Below, in pieces: positions 10,976 through 24,720 of a DNA stretch of 64,000 nt. How positions within the stretch are numbered: position 1 is the first letter of the stretch; every line of letters starts with the position of its first letter. Position numbers and translations under genes: made by a program. Under the pieces are notes generated by a model. It was not told where the DNA came from, made no database searches, and was given only the letters and a program-made list of their open reading frames with translations. Source of the stretch: Angiostrongylus vasorum (taxonomy: Eukaryota; Nematoda; Chromadorea; Rhabditida; Metastrongylidae); the NCBI GenBank assembly GCA_018806985.1, contig JADANN010000170.1, positions 682,001-746,000 of the forward strand, given 5' to 3'.

Positions 10976-13900
10976 ACAACGTCGCAGTAGACGAATGGAG
11001 AACTTGTTGTTCTCAATTTGCGCCATTTTTACTTTATTTTTCTTTATTGGAAAAGCTTAATGCTCAATGTATCGCAGGGCATTGAACAGGAAGTTGTGGA
11101 CCACTCATAAGCAGGTAATCATTGACCAGCTTTTGACGTGCTCGAATTTCTTATTCAAAAAATTCCTACCACGGATTTCCCCCAAACACATACCACCCGT
11201 CTGAGAAATGCTCATAGGACGGAACTGCAGCCACATCATACGGGTCACATAGGTTAAGTAAATCCTCGCTTTGAATGGCTTGTTAGGATCTCCATAGACG
11301 TTCGTCACTCAAGTGCCATTCGGACATTTGCACCTGCCTCGTCTCGTTGTCGTCGAAGTGGTCACGTTTTTGTTTTGCAGCTACTATTGTTCTCCGACGA
11401 TGAATTTAAATCTTTGTGTTCTTAAAACATTTTCAATAACACTTCACATATAACGATGATAGGACGTTATTTCTGTAGCTATTGATTGCCATATTGCCGA
11501 AGTTATCGCGATGAAAGAACATGAACGACAATGGTATCGTCGACGGAATTGGATTTGTAATTTTCTGCCGGACAGAATTTTGGGTTCAATTAGAGCGGAG
11601 AAGAATTTCAGCAGAATTTCTTAAGATACCTTAGCGTTTTAAAGCACTTTAAGGCACAAAATTCCAAATTTTTACTGATTTCCGACTTTGAATGGTCCGC
11701 AAATACTTCCGATCACATACAACGTAAAACTTCTTCTGAAGTTCCATATAAAGAACATATTCGGGTAATCTCTAGCATGGACTAAGGGGATACCACCAGA
11801 CTTTGCAGTACCAGTAATTTTTTCCTTTTATTATTTACTTTCCAGTAAAGCGACAAACTTTGAACTTTCCTATGTTTCGACCGATTCCCGCATGTTACTA
11901 GTCGGCTCTGTTTGATAGGAATTGTTCGTCGATTTAATCGCTTTTGTGTGGTTGGTGCATAAATCAATGCTTAGTTTGAAATTCACATGTGTTTCGTTCC
12001 GTTCGGTCGGTTATTCAGTGCTGATGACCGTCCTCGACCGTCATTTAGTCCAGTCGGTTATTGGATTGGTCGAATCGAGGCTAAATGCCAATGAAACTCT
12101 CCAGCCCTCAACACTCACAAACCCACCATGTGGTTACCTCTACCGATTAGTTATTAACCCTTGGGTGCTCGCAATGAGGTCAAAACTGGACTTTATTCAG
12201 ACACTGGACGTCACCCATTCCATCATTTCGCTAAGAACTTCTTCCCACGACAGTTTTTGTCTAGTTTTTTTTTCCGCCAACCAAGAAGGCAGATAAGAAA
12301 AAATCACCTTGTAAAGTTCACCAACTAAAAGGTTCGAATATTTACTGTTTGATATCCATGAATAGTTCTTTTGCATAAAAATGATGCTCGGACCATGACT
12401 TAGCTGACGGTAACCAGTGCTATGAGATTTCTTCTGGAATCCTTCAGACTACTTATTTAAATGACAGCCGGGTTTCCTCGCACAAAACTTCTCCACAACT
12501 TTTTTCTCATAATGTGATAATTTTGATAACCTCATCCTTATTAGCAACGCAGGAAAGTTTTGTTGAATTGTGTTTAGTCGTCTTGCTGCTCTAGTTCCTT
12601 GCAAATCTTATCTTAAGCCTCTTGGTTGATCCATTTTTAGAGAATCCTTCGAGTATAGCTCTCTTGTAGTTCATTGGTGTCGTCGCTATCGCTCGACATT
12701 GCGGCATGATGACCAGCTACAAGCCATATCGGGAAATGTTCCGTTAATTGTCAGTGGTGACTTTGTCTTGGATGGAGGGCTCCGTGTCCCGTTGAGCCGT
12801 TATGTGTTCCGGAGTGTCCATTTGTCAGGAAAAAACTTTATCGACGACATAGCGAAACGCCTTTGCGAAACAGGTGCCGTTTCAGCCAGCTGTTTCTGTC
12901 CAAAAACTGAAACTTTGCTCACCATATTTTAGAACTATAGCTTATCCATATATTTCATTCCTCATCCATTTATATTTGTATTTCATCTACAACGTTAAGA
13001 TTCCCTTTTTTGCATTCTAAGACCTCCCTTATTGTCTGCACTGGGAAAAAAAATTATAGCACAGATAGAACGGATTGTTGAAAAAAATCCTCAGTGACCA
13101 ATTCCATCCTTTTTTAACTCCATTCATTTCTTTCTACTACTTTGTTTCCATTGTACCATAATTTTTTACAAAACTGTTTTATCAAAGAGCTTAGAACGTT
13201 TAGTGAACTTTCTCAGTCCAATTCGTCACAAGAGTCTTCGGACGAGTTCTTCGTCTACCTGCTTGTGCAGATCCCTTTGTTTTCTAGTTATGGATATTTT
13301 AATGCTCTTCCAAAAGTTTTGAAATAGTGCATTAAAGGGAAACATGCGTAAAAACACCTATTACAAGTGTGCGGATAGGGGTTTGTGTAACATCCACTTT
13401 CTTCAATGCTCCCTTTGCAAACATATCCTGACAGTTTGTTTTGAACAAAATCAAACGTCTTATGAGAATTTGATGTTGTCCATGAAAAATACGGTAATTC
13501 TGTGTATCAGTTCGTCTATCCATATATCACCTATCATTTATCCACTCTGCTCAACCGTTGAAGCACTAGAAATTCTTCACAATGACGAGAACGATTCAAA
13601 GTTCCATTCCTTCACAATCGTCCCCACAGCCTTGTAGAGACTCCAATTAGATTTATGTTTTTCACCAATCAGGGACTTCTCCGTGCTTCAAAGATATCCA
13701 ATATGTTTTCTTTATAAAACGTTGACAAGAGTTTATAACGAGGTTAGTCGTTGGATTCCGTCCACTTTCGTCATCGTCTTCTCATTTTTTTCCAAACTGC
13801 AAAACTCCATTAAGTATTACGTCTTAAGGGAAATTTTTAGCAGTCAGTCAGGTGGTTGCGTCTGCTGAAACCTGATACTTTGTAGAATGGATTTTTACTG

Positions 13901-15055
13901 TTCTTATTAACGACGACGTGTATTCACACATATGTTCCTGTTTGAATTCAGTGACGGTGAAACGATGACGACACTTTTCCCACCAGTTGAAGAGATTTTA
14001 GAAGTGCCTTCAAGAAATTTCCTTGCTTGTTACCTCTCTCTAGGTTCAGTTCACCATACTCGTCGTTGTTTCTCGTAGTACATATACATCTCCTTTGAAA
14101 TAAGATGGAACCGAACTGTAATATTCTTTTTTTACAGTCGGCTTTCCAGTATTTTCTTATAAATAATTGACTTCTCCAGGGTAAAGAGCCAAACCATGTC
14201 TTCAACCTTTTTTTCATCGATGAGACGTCGTACTCGGACTTCAAACCACATAATTAAGGTGGGATTATAAAAATTGCGAGTTGAGCTACAAGTAGTGACT
14301 GTGAGAGGCTGGAATTTCACACATGTCTTAGCTTCACTAGCTATAGTGTTTTGTTCTCTGAAAAACAGTTTTTTTTTCTCTTAAAAGATCTCAGTTTTCT
14401 CTCCACGTGTTGTCACGGAAGTGATCATTTTCAGCACAGATGTTCTTCGTGTAATGTTCCTATCAGGCTTTGCTGCTCGAACGCTGTCCGTAGTTCCGAT
14501 GTGTTCTCTTCATGCTTCTCTAGGGATTTTTCGGCAGCAATCATCGCCTAGTAGTTCTAAACCGATTTGTCAGTCATGCCATTCTCTCATATGCCACATC
14601 TCAACACCAATGATAGCCATCGTAAAGCGACAGACTAGCAAACTTGCCCAGCGAGTTATAACCCTCTGCAAAAAAACAATTGCTAGCATCCCCACCACAT
14701 CGTTCTATACATTTTAGGAAGCTTACTTCCTGGAACTTTTACGAGCTGATTTTTCTGAGTACTTCCTTTCAGTTTAGTTTGCCACATAATTTGTTCGAAT
14801 CCTAGAAATCGCCAGGATAATAGTAATTACTGATGTAATTATGATTCGGATTTAGCTAGGTTTTCAGAACGCTTAGTTATCCCGCTAGATTAATCTTCTA
14901 AGATATTGAAGCCGAAAGAATCAAAGCACTCTGAGAAGAGCAGCCGCAAAAAGTAAGCAGCAGAAGTCCAACAAAAAATGTCATTTATTCTTTGAAATCA
15001 TCTCGTGAAGTTTTATTTGCAGTGTAAGAATGTTAAGTGAAGTGAGAACGATAAA
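10976..15055. other. No supported gene in about 4 kb
   Basis: This is the longest stretch without a recognised repeat. Open frames such as 11,922-12,296, 12,699-12,932 and 13,344-13,637 (+) have no recognised domain or consistent splice frame. It may hold exons or long introns of a gene I cannot assemble by eye. Confidence 0.35.
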
Positions 15056-15092
15056 AAAAGGATAAAGGATAAAGCTCTCGGCCTTGACAATA
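15056..15092 (-). repeat. Solo SINE 3' tail
   Basis: AGGATAAAGGATAAAGCTCT is the reverse complement of the 3' terminus of the SINE family here. Only about 35 bp remains, so this is a severely 5'-truncated insertion or a remnant. Confidence 0.5.
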
Positions 15093-15785
15093 AAGTATCC
15101 AATCGTTAAAGAAACTCAGCACTATTGATATCTTTTAGTGGGAAGCAAAACTTGTTCGCCTTGTAATTCTTCCAGACCTTTTTTTGCCTCCTCTGAGAAG
15201 ATTCGAGAGATCCCACCATGGCCGATCCTCAACGGCTCAAAACTCACAATGATGGAGGTGCGGCGGCGGTTCTGCCTGTGATGTTATACATACTGTCACA
15301 AAGATGTCGGATTATCGTCTCATCATACATCAATCATAGTGTTTTTCTTTTTGAACACCTAAGCGAATAGGTGAGCAATTCCTCGTCAACTCCATAAGCC
15401 GCATGAGAAGTGCTTTCGGTAAGGAATAAGGAATAAGGAAGTAATAATAAGGTGAATAACAACACGGTTTCAAAGCAGATTCTTGCTATGTTGATTGTCT
15501 TAGTCATCTGAAACTTACTGCCCTACGGCACTCCTTCCATATTTGTTTTTACGTAAACGTAAATCAGGAGCGCTCGGCACCGACCAGTTCCTTATGGATG
15601 ATGCGACCGACTCCATTCGTATCATCGTTGAAGAGATCGTACGCATGTCTGACCTTCTACAATACAATACATTACAAATACAATGGCTTCTAGTGCCCTA
15701 CCGATACATGAAATCGGTGCTCTTGTTTTCGGGCAGATCTGATAGCAATTTGCAGATTTCGAATGGATAAAGAGCGTTATTAGCC

Positions 15786-15858
15786 TTGGGCACAGGGTTG
15801 GTCCACCGAACTCTGCGTGTATTACAGGACACCTCTAACCACTACGCTATACGCGCCA
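15786..15858 (-). repeat. SINE head fragment (tRNA-like)
   Basis: Read on the minus strand it begins GCGCGTATAGCGTAGTGG and continues TTAGAGGTG, matching the tRNA-like head of the SINE family. It stops after about 70 bp. With the solo tail at 15,056 on the same strand, this may be one SINE split by about 690 bp of other DNA. Confidence 0.5.
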
Positions 15859-16350
15859 TTTCTTTACATAGGTATTCAGAATGGCCAAAAACTCACTAAA
15901 AGTTCTAGAAACCTATTTTCTAACTTACAAAGAAAAGTGTGGTTCTAGAAAAACCACTCGTTAACCTATTTTTGTTTTTTTTCTACAAAAATACAACATG
16001 TGTTTCTACTTTTAACTGCCGTAACCATTCTTTTCCTTAAGCATTTCCATGGCGTTTCGAATTTAGACGCCGCAGTATGTCACCTTCATCAAGACATCAA
16101 TCATCCATCCTCTTTGTTGCTCTTAAAAAAATCAGGGCTTTTCCATTCCAGGACATGCTGCTAGTTTTTTATTCGACATTTTCAGAATCTAGTAGATCTT
16201 CTCATGCTATCATCGTTATTCCTACGAATCCTGTTCACGGAAGTAGAACTGAATGTATTTTTAAGCGGCCCGAAGTATTAAAGCTGAGAGTTCCTCAAGA
16301 AATCGTTTCCATGTTTTATAGATCACTTCTTCGAGAGCTCTGAATCAACA

Positions 16351-16352
16351 AC

Positions 16353-16387
<35 letters not shown>

Positions 16388-16399
16388 TAATAATAGTAA
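16351..16399. repeat. (AAT)n microsatellite
   Basis: About 15 AAT units with one ACA-type interruption. Confidence 0.9.
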
Positions 16400-16976
16400 A
16401 TAACGAATGGGATTTTTTCCTTTCCAAGAGGCAATATATTTCTGAAGATTATCCGTCTTAGCAAAAAGCTGTACTGTTTGTCTTCAGTGACCATAGGAAC
16501 TTTATGCGTTTTTATTCTTTACCCATGATAGCCTGGTTGATTGTACCTATGAAAGTGAACTGGTCATCTTTTTGAGCGCTGCATTACTACCCTTTTCTTA
16601 TGTGGAATATGATATCCATCGTTCATGTGAGCCTGCACGGAACGTTTGATTTCAGTAGAAGTGGCTGTGTTTGACTATCACTTATCGTCGCCGAGAAAAC
16701 AAAACGAGCTCTGTGCGTTTGCCAGACCAGCCGAACACATACTGAGGGGCACTCGAGAGGAATCCTTTTGCTCCGACTCGATTCATCAATGATATAGCCG
16801 ATCAGTACCGCCGATCTTGATGTAAATCGGATGATATGAAAAACATAGTAACTACTCATACTTTTACTTTCTCGGTCATGTCAACAATCACCCGTCAACG
16901 GGAATGACCTGGAGAGACCAAATTGGCATAGGACCCAGTTAAGGTGCGACCGAAATCACTTTTTTTAAAGGCAGAG

Positions 16977-17165
16977 CATTACGTGAAATACAACCCAAGG
17001 ATGCTAAGGTATGGAAAACTCGGAATCTCAGTTGGGCTTCGAACCCACGATTACCATTTCCAGCGCACACCCTTGCTATCGGCCAAGCTAACTGGGCCCA
17101 TTGCTTTGCCTTTCCAAACCTACATGGGATCCTCAGTTTTGCTTATATTTCAGCACCGTTGTTGT
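16977..17165 (-). repeat. tRNA-like terminal-repeat element, short complete copy
   Basis: The left end ACGTGAAATACAACCCAAGG and the right end ATTTCAGCACCGTTGTTG are inverted versions of the family terminus. Read on the minus strand, the interior holds TTGGCCGATAGCAAGGGTG (A-box-like) and GGGTTCGAAGCCCAAC (a canonical tRNA B-box). This suggests a tRNA-derived, polymerase-III-type body between terminal inverted repeats. Confidence 0.6.
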
Positions 17166-18699
17166 TCTGTCATAAACAACACTGCTATACAAAAAGAATA
17201 GGTAGCAAATTAAAGTCAAGACATTGTGATCTAGCACTTCGTCTTTTTTTGGACCTGTGAGGTGATAGAACGCCTCTCTGCTCGTTCTTGCGACGACTAA
17301 TCAAAGCAATGATTGCATTTTTTATCGATATTTCTTCTAAAGCAACCGATATGGTTTGCAGTAGTCGGTAGCTTAAAGCACAACTTGCTGCTCAAAAGTG
17401 GGTGCCAGCGATTATAAATCCCTTGAGGAATATGTTCAGACGGATGTCAACACAAGGATATCAAGTGAATGAAGCGCTTTACTACGATGTTCTTCCTCTT
17501 ACCCACCCAGAGAGTTTTATGTTTTCAGATACGGTAGATCATCCATTAAATGGACAATTCCCACAATAGTGCCGTTATCGGCTGTTTTTGCTCATGATGC
17601 CATGTTATTCTTGCGGATTACGGTCGTAGGCGCCCCTTTCGAGGACCGCTCTGACCTCCACTATCTGGCTGTAGTACCGCTCTAAAGGGCACAGCCAGTC
17701 ATTTCTTTCCTTTTTGAAGTCCATTAAGGCACCTGAGTGCCTGACTATTCATTCGTCGGAACTGCCTTTTCGACTTTCAGTTTTGTGTTAGAAATCTGTT
17801 CTGACGTAGAACTGTAATTAGACAACTATTTAGATAAATAGTGATACTGTAGCGAACTTGCTTTAAACTATTTTTCGTTCCTAAATGAGTAGTTCTCAGG
17901 AGCATTCAGATTGTAGTGATAGGAGCGGCTATGGCGCTGAGTACACAAGTTTCACAGCTTATTCAAATAAAACAGCTAAAAAATTCTGGATAAGCCGCCA
18001 GTCATCCTGATGATCGCTTTGTTTGTCATCCGTAAAGCATCGTGGCGCGACACTTCAACATTTCTACAACATCTTCAAGATGCTCCTTAACGACGAGTGT
18101 CCATTGGACGCTCGAATTCTTCACATTTTATGGGATTATAGGCAACATCAAATACATGTGCTATTTTTAAATGAGTGGTCGATCGAGTTCTACAATTTTC
18201 TTACTGAGGTTGAGAACACTGGTAGATGGATGAGATGTGTCTGGAGTAGGAAGAAATTGATTGTCTAAGGTCATGAAGGACAGTAAAAGCAGAAAGACGT
18301 AGAGAAAAAAGATCGAGAGGCATTTGCCGCGCTTTATTAACTCGGTTTCACTCTGAGTAGACAGTCGCTACTTGTTCTTCTAGATTTCTTTCACATAGTT
18401 TTTCCATACTGCATTCTTTCCTAACCAGAAGCTCTTTACAGTCTCGGGTTCACGGAGTGACTCCTCTCTCTTTCGATACTTTTCCCACAAATTTCTTACA
18501 ATTAATGTATGTTTTCCATCAATGGAAATCCTCTCTTCTACGACGTGCATCCTTTTCGTCAGCGATATTTTCATGGATCTTTGGTTTCAAAGAAACTCTG
18601 CTCCTCAACTCTGATCGATGAAATTCCCTAGCTTTTAAAAAGGAGTAAAAACTTATTTATCTTTTAAGATGCCAATTTTTAAAAAGATTCCACTAAGCT
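17166..18699. other. No supported gene
   Basis: A plus-strand open frame at 18,023-18,268 (81 codons) follows a T-rich stretch and reads like a compact globular segment, but no domain, partner exon or repeat was recognised. Confidence 0.35.
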
Positions 18700-18742
18700 G
18701 TTTTTCCTCGATAAGCAAACACGAGGTTGGTGCCGAAGGCAA
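18700..18742 (-). mobile_element. PLE terminal stub
   Basis: TTCCTCGATAAGCAAACACG followed by AGGTTG is the conserved outer end of the Penelope-like elements. The hammerhead motif that normally follows on the minus strand is missing. Confidence 0.5.
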
Positions 18743-19089
18743 GCAGTGAATTATCAATCAATGCCGTGCTTAAGTGAAACTCGGTCTTGGGAATTCCGCT
18801 AAACATCCACAAAGTTTCATAATATGCCTCAGCTTCTCAACATCAATCGATGTTGCTGTGAAGATTTTCAGGAAGGAAAAACTGGTAATAACCTGTTTGT
18901 ATTCTAAAAGATCTTTTGGAACAGTTTTACTCTTTGCTGTCGTGATGTGTTTGGATTCAATCACAGCCAATGTTTATGAAAAGTCCCCAGAACATTCCGA
19001 AGGCTACTTTCCTGTCAAACACGTCGCCAAAGGCGTAGATCATGCTGAATGGCAACAGCAAATCAGGGCCAGTCTTCTATAAGAAAACT

Positions 19090-19290
19090 CCGCCGAGTGA
19101 TGTTCTTCATTCGATCGGTGCTCCACTTCACTGGATTCGTCTCGATGCGACAACGGACAACCACATCGCGTGGACGACCAGCTGTGTATCATCGACCTGG
19201 ATCAACCCGGATCTGAAAAAGACGAAGACGTCGAAACATTAGCCGAACAAACCTTTCTTATCAACATGGTGCTTGCTTAATAGTCGGAGG
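19090..19290 (+). mobile_element. PLE terminal fragment, hammerhead type 2 (decayed)
   Basis: This matches the reverse complement of 46,425-46,640. It carries CTGAAAA at 19,213-19,219, a helix-II hairpin GACG-AAGA-CGTC, and GAAAC. The conserved G8 of the hammerhead core is replaced by A, so self-cleavage is not expected. No coding part is present. Confidence 0.5.
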
Positions 19291-20011
19291 TATTCCGAAG
19301 GGTTTTCCGGCTTTTCATACCGGTCGCTTCACATTATATGGGCGGGTCGGCAAGACCAAGCACATGGTGTGTTGCGCAATGCACAACAGACACAACCAAC
19401 CCTCCTTGTCGGGGTTCCGCTTCTTCATCGCCGCAAGTTTTTTTAGGTTACCTATTCAAATACATCATCTTTGTTCTATCAGTTGCCTGGTGTTTTGATG
19501 ATGACTATGAAACAAGACCGAACGTCGGCGTTTGTAATGCTGGGAACAGAAGCCAGGCTCGATCTTCATCCCCCTCTTCAACTGTGCTCTTCGTTTCAAC
19601 AGAACTGAAGTCTCATGTTTAATCGGAAAAATAATTGCATTCTTGCGAATAAACTGAAAATCCTGTGTGTTCCTTGATTGCATTGTTTTTCTAATATTTT
19701 TACTTAACACCCGATTTGCAGATAAGGGGAACAAGAAGACAAGGACTATTTAAGAAAGCATTCCGTTGCTTCCAATGCTGATATTTCTATATGAGAAAAT
19801 TTGATGAACGACTGATTTTCAATCGAGTCTAACACAAGCCAAACAACAATGGATGGTTCTGACCAGAGGAACATTAAAGTTTAAGAAGATCTTAAACAGC
19901 TCTCAAGAAGAAAAATCATCTGTGGTTGTTTTTTGTTTCTTCTCCAGTTCATCGTTTCTCTCATCAATCCTGGTGGAAGTTAATGCTTAGCAGAATAAAA
20001 ATCACCTGTAT

Positions 20012-20287
20012 CACCTGTAGTCCCGTTGATCGTCGAGTGACTCTAACGGGCGCCAGTAAATCTTCAGTTTTTTCCCTGTCGCGTGCAAGAGCAGCCCAGT
20101 GGGTTCTGCTCGCTCAAGGGATAAGTCGACCATCATATCTTTCTTCTAGGCTTTTCGTGAAGAACTCCGACCATCGAGTCGATGGTCTTCCTGCAGTGCG
20201 CTCGACATCCCGAGCAATCCAGTCACCATTGGCTGTTGTCCATCGGTTGTCATTCATACGCATTACGTGTCCGGCCCACCTTATTTT
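20012..20287 (-). mobile_element. RTE-type LINE 3' end fragment
   Basis: The reverse complement matches 43,660-43,930, the C-terminal end of the RTE reverse-transcriptase ORF. Readable pieces on the minus strand are KIRWAGHVMRM-like, WIARDVERTAGRP-like and RWSEFFTKSLEE-like, followed by the short 3' UTR. This is the expected shape of a 5'-truncated LINE insertion. It has drifted and is not functional. Confidence 0.75.
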
Positions 20288-21908
20288 AGAACAGAATGAA
20301 AATAGTGCTAAAAATATCTGCAGTTACTTTTTATTTCGCTTTTTGTTTTCTGGGATATTAATCACCATACTGAAGTTGTTCTGTGTAATGATGATTTAGT
20401 CTTGTGATTATGGACAAGATGGGGAAACACAACAGAACCCACACTTATCCAGCCAGGACCCTGTTGATGTTCTACTTAGCGTTTTTTATCGGAGCAAATT
20501 ACTAAGTAAGCAGTAAGTGGGATGAGTTGCTTCACTGCGATCATGTCGATGTTTGCTGAGAAGCTTACGGTCTCTTACGCGCCTCTGCCCGGCATCAGAG
20601 CTAATGCCGCCGTCACCGCCGAAACAGAGCCCTAGCAGCTCCCAGCTCTCCGCCAGCGACTACACCGACTTGACCAAGGGCTTTTCCAACAAACCCACAA
20701 GTGCACTTCACCGAGCATATTAGTGTTCTGTCGCTCAGTTCAAGAACACCACTCTGGATGTTAGCTATTCGTCTGCTATTAGGCATTTTTGTGTACTTGT
20801 CATAATCCATAATAGATCCAATAACTTGTTTTTCTCAAAAAACACTTCACTGCTGTTTGTGGCAGTGTTATAAAATCTGAAACCGGACACATAAAGTCAA
20901 TTCCTATAATGTTATGGATTCTAATAGTTTGTATATGAAGAGCATGAACAGTGTTTTCTGTGATGTGTTCGTCCCTACAGCTGTAATTTCTTTTTCCAGA
21001 CGACCTTCCTTCAAATTAAATCATAGCTCTTTTTTCCTGAACACCTGGTTGCAATCTGACTCAGAGGATGAGTTTCTTGTCGAATTGCTTTTGAAGCTAC
21101 AGTAATCTGTAATGAGAGACATCTCACTTCTTTCTCAGTTCTGCCGCTTTAGAAAAGAGATAACGCAAACTTGATTTATTTTTCTATAGCTTGCTGTCAC
21201 ACTATCACTCGTGTCACTATATCGTCGTCGCCGTCGTCGTCTTCGTTGTCGAGACGTCCACAAGGTTCCAAAAACAGTTGTGTCATCTCTAAAGTGGTAG
21301 GAGTCTTTGACATCCTGTTATAAAAGTGTTTATGCTCGTTTACGACCGCAACTGTTCGGTGTGTTACGAGACGTCACTGCAACAGCCGAAGCGTTTTCGT
21401 CTAGGTCGATCTTCGATGACCGACAGAGCCAAATTTAATTCCTACCAGTCCAGTTCGATTGAGCTCGTCTGAGTTTCGTCTTCAGTCGACATGTCTACTC
21501 ACTTGTGAACTATGCGCTTTCATTTCTTCAATTCTCGTCAGTGCGAAAACGAAGTTCCTTCTAAAGTGATGGCCTTTATTTGGTTTGCTTGCCGCCTCGT
21601 TCCGCCGTCGTCGTCACTCCTCGTCATCCTCATTTCCACGACTGCCCATCGCTGCTGGCGATGATTGCTAATCTCTTTTTCTGTGTCGCTTTTCATATCT
21701 TATTCTTACTATCTCACACCTTCTTTTTTTTAAGTTTCGAAGAACGCTCCTTAGGGTTGGCTTGTTTAAAACTGTTTTGTGTTTGCCAGGAAACCGCTAT
21801 TGTTCGGATTGAAATCAAGGTCAAATGAAGAAATATAGTGTGGCTTCTATCTCTCTAGAAATAATAATGCGGATATTTTTTAAAGCATAGTGAGCAATAA
21901 TAACAATT
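20288..21908. other. No supported gene
   Basis: A short (TCG)n-like stretch lies at 21,221-21,252. No domain-bearing ORF or repeat was recognised. Confidence 0.4.
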
Positions 21909-22186
21909 AGGGATAAATAGAGAGTGAAACTCTCGGAGTTGAACAGTCGTTTAGGGATGCGCCATGCATTCGACTTCATTAAGTATCGTTGGAGGTGATT
22001 GAATGCATATCTGGCCTTTACAATAACTCGTGGTGGCCTACAGATGTATCGACCCGATGTTGCTGTCCTCCTAGACAGGTCTGATGCCAATTTGCCAACC
22101 CCGAAAGGATGGAAGGCTTGGTGGGGCAGGGGCGCGGGATCGATCCCAAGTGTGTAGCCAGGGCGCCTCCGACGCCACACGCCCTT
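21909..22186 (-). repeat. tRNA-derived SINE, near full length
   Basis: Left to right it reads the reverse of the family: tail AAACTCTCGG, body TGCGCCATGCATTCGACTTC and TTGGAGGTGATTGAATGCAT, then CGGGATCGATCCC (B-box) and GGCGCCTCCGACGCCACACG (head). It is a non-autonomous retroposon. Confidence 0.8.
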
Positions 22187-22599
22187 TGGTATTATTTCCA
22201 ATAATAGCAATAATGGTAATAATACCGACAGGGACTGCTATTATTGTTTTCAAAATTCCGCCTTTCATCTAAAACCGTTGCTGTTCTGAATAATGATGTA
22301 TTTTATGTGGCTTAAAAATTCCATCATTTAGCAGAGATTTTAAAAATATGCTATTTTCCAATAACAGATTGACTGGGTCTCACAGGTAGGAGTCTGGAAT
22401 GTTTCAAAAGTTTCATCTCGAGGAAAATTAGGACAGATTGTGTGCCAAATGATCTTTGAAACCTTGTAGATCCACTTTATTTATAGAAAAAAGATGTGGT
22501 GACCTGAAATTGTGCTGCGAACCAACTTGCTTTCCGGGATTTGCAAAGTCACGTTATTATTGTTGCCGATAAGAAAAAGTGTACAAAATATTTTCCAAA

Positions 22600-22740
22600 G
22601 CGACAGCCATTTAACCTGGGCTCTAATAACCAACTGTGGATCATCGGCGCAAATTAGTCTGGCTCTGAAAAGTCGAGGACGTCGAAATCAAGCTCAATGA
22701 CCCCATTATCAACATCATTTCTAGCTCAATAATCCATGAA
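22600..22740 (+). mobile_element. PLE terminal fragment, decayed hammerhead
   Basis: GGCTCTGAAAAGTCGAGGAC followed by GTCGAAATC (from 22,661) is a degraded type-2 hammerhead end. The upstream AACTGTGGATCATCGG also matches the PLE end at 46,550 in reverse complement. Confidence 0.4.
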
Positions 22741-24539
22741 GGGGTCTTAACATATTACCAAGATAGGTGCTTCTGGATTTCGACTTTTTGGCTGAGAGTT
22801 TCTTCCTACCACTAATTGACTATGCATTCTGATCTTCTAATGGGATTTCCCCAATCGTGTCCGATCTCCTCCCACACGCTGTTGAATATGCTGTCGGGAG
22901 CACTGCAGCTGCGACTGGGGCAATTGTCAATGCAAGCAGGTGGATCGTCTAGGAGTCCAAATCAGCCATGAGCAACAGGACACCATTAGATTGCTTTCTT
23001 AACTGATCGTTAAGTGTCAACAGTCATTTATTATGTTTTTGTGCTCAAGAATCCACTAGATCAATGCTCTTGAGCTTTCTTGTTATCGGAAAGCATTTCT
23101 GAATCTATGAAGTCGTCAATCGCAAGTCTACAATCAATTAGAATACTGGTTGTAAGGAAATTACAGTGTAGTTGTTTGTAACTTTATTAAAGAATCTTGT
23201 CGAAGATATCTAGCTTTCGTATTATAATTCTTTAGGATCTACTTGACGTCATTTCGAGCTTCTGAAGATCGATACTCGACCCCTTTTAACTCACTCCGCC
23301 TACGCTCCTTTTTTTCATGGTTGCCCCTAATCCAATAGCAGCTATTTTTCGTCAGCTGCAGACTCTCTGGTTTTTTTGACAATAAAGAGAACCCTTTTCT
23401 CAATTAGTAGAGCCCTTGATGGCTTTTGAAAACGATAGGGGTATGGAAGAGGCAGAACAGACTTTGCTCTATCGTTGTGTGGGTATCAATGATATGTGTG
23501 CTTCTACTTACTATGTGTAGTACTATTGTACATATTGCAAATGCACTACTATCGGCATCTAGAGATATTTTGTAGTTTCTTCGAGTCCATCTCAGTATTT
23601 TCTTATCCACACCTATGCAGTTCTATACAATAACAATAGCGATTGAAATCAACTACAAATAAGTTGCTACTTAAATCAGCTGTCAATTAACTCTTTTCAA
23701 CAAAGGTTTTTTGCAAGTCGTTAAGTATAAGGAGTGATTTTTCTGGTCTCATACCTACCATTTTTCTCTGCTTCCGATCGGGTATCAAATGAATACGCAT
23801 AGTGCGGTGAAAAAAAGAAAAACTCTGGATCCCACTGAACTCAATATGGGCCCTGTAGTGTCCATACGGAGCAGGGATGGGTTAAGCTGTTTAAAAACCA
23901 AATAAAACTAGCAATTCGAAGTGAGTTCTCAATGTATTTTGGAAACCGTTTGCTTAGCCGTCGTGTTGGTTTCTCTTGTTATTCGTCAGATCATTGGCAC
24001 ATCGAATGAAGCTGTCCAGATTGCGCGTCCACTACGGTGGCGTAGGTCTTCATCACTCCTGTCTGTTCATAGAGGCATCAATCGCTCGCCGGTGGCCCTG
24101 TTCATCAGTTGATATGTTGATAAATGTGCTTTCAGAAAAAAAAGCAAAAACACTCAGTTGCATTCACTAGCGCAGTTGTCTACAAAAAAACCAGAAATCT
24201 GTGGCAATACTAGCCGTGACGTCTCCCCGCGCCACCATCTATCGTCTCAGTTTTGAGTACGCACTGGAATATTGGGCAGAGAACTTACTAAGATTTGGGA
24301 CAAGAGCTCGTACTTGGATCTTTTGCAACGTTCTTTAGTGAAATTCTGGTCTATGCGATCATTTTGATATGAAAGTTTTTTGACGAAAACTCTTCATGAT
24401 ATCGCCATGAATGTCTCCAGGTGGTTATCCTAAAGTTTTATTCGTTTTTCTTATATTCGTTTGAACTTATTTATGCATACTGTAAAAAAATGATCTCACG
24501 AAAGTTGATAAAGTGGAGAGCAAAGCGCTTCAAGCCTTT
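22741..24539. other. No supported gene
   Basis: Only short frames; nothing recognised. Confidence 0.4.
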
Positions 24540-24720
24540 GTAAACCACCTTTCGTTTAACCGCGGTATTAATATTTGTTTATATTGTTGAGCTTACACGA
24601 GGTTGATATGAAATATTTATTTGCGTAACGTTTCGACGTCTTCGTCTTCGTCAGAGCCGACGATCCTAGTCGATGGTCCACAGTTGTCCCTCTTCTCGAC
24701 GTGGCTTCTTCGTCTCGTAT
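24540..24720 (-). mobile_element. PLE terminal fragment, hammerhead type 2
   Basis: The outer end (TTTCGTTTAACCGCGG, then GTTGAGCTTACACGAGGTTG) is followed by a minus-strand hammerhead-like unit at 24,625-24,660: CTGACGA, one unpaired A, hairpin GACG-AAGA-CGTC, then GAAAC and GTT. All core residues are present, but helix I pairs poorly. Confidence 0.6.

Noticed and set aside
11922..12296. 124-codon plus-strand frame
   Set aside because: No recognisable domain, splice signal or codon bias.
19926..20399. 157-codon plus-strand frame
   Set aside because: It is the antisense of an RTE 3' fragment.
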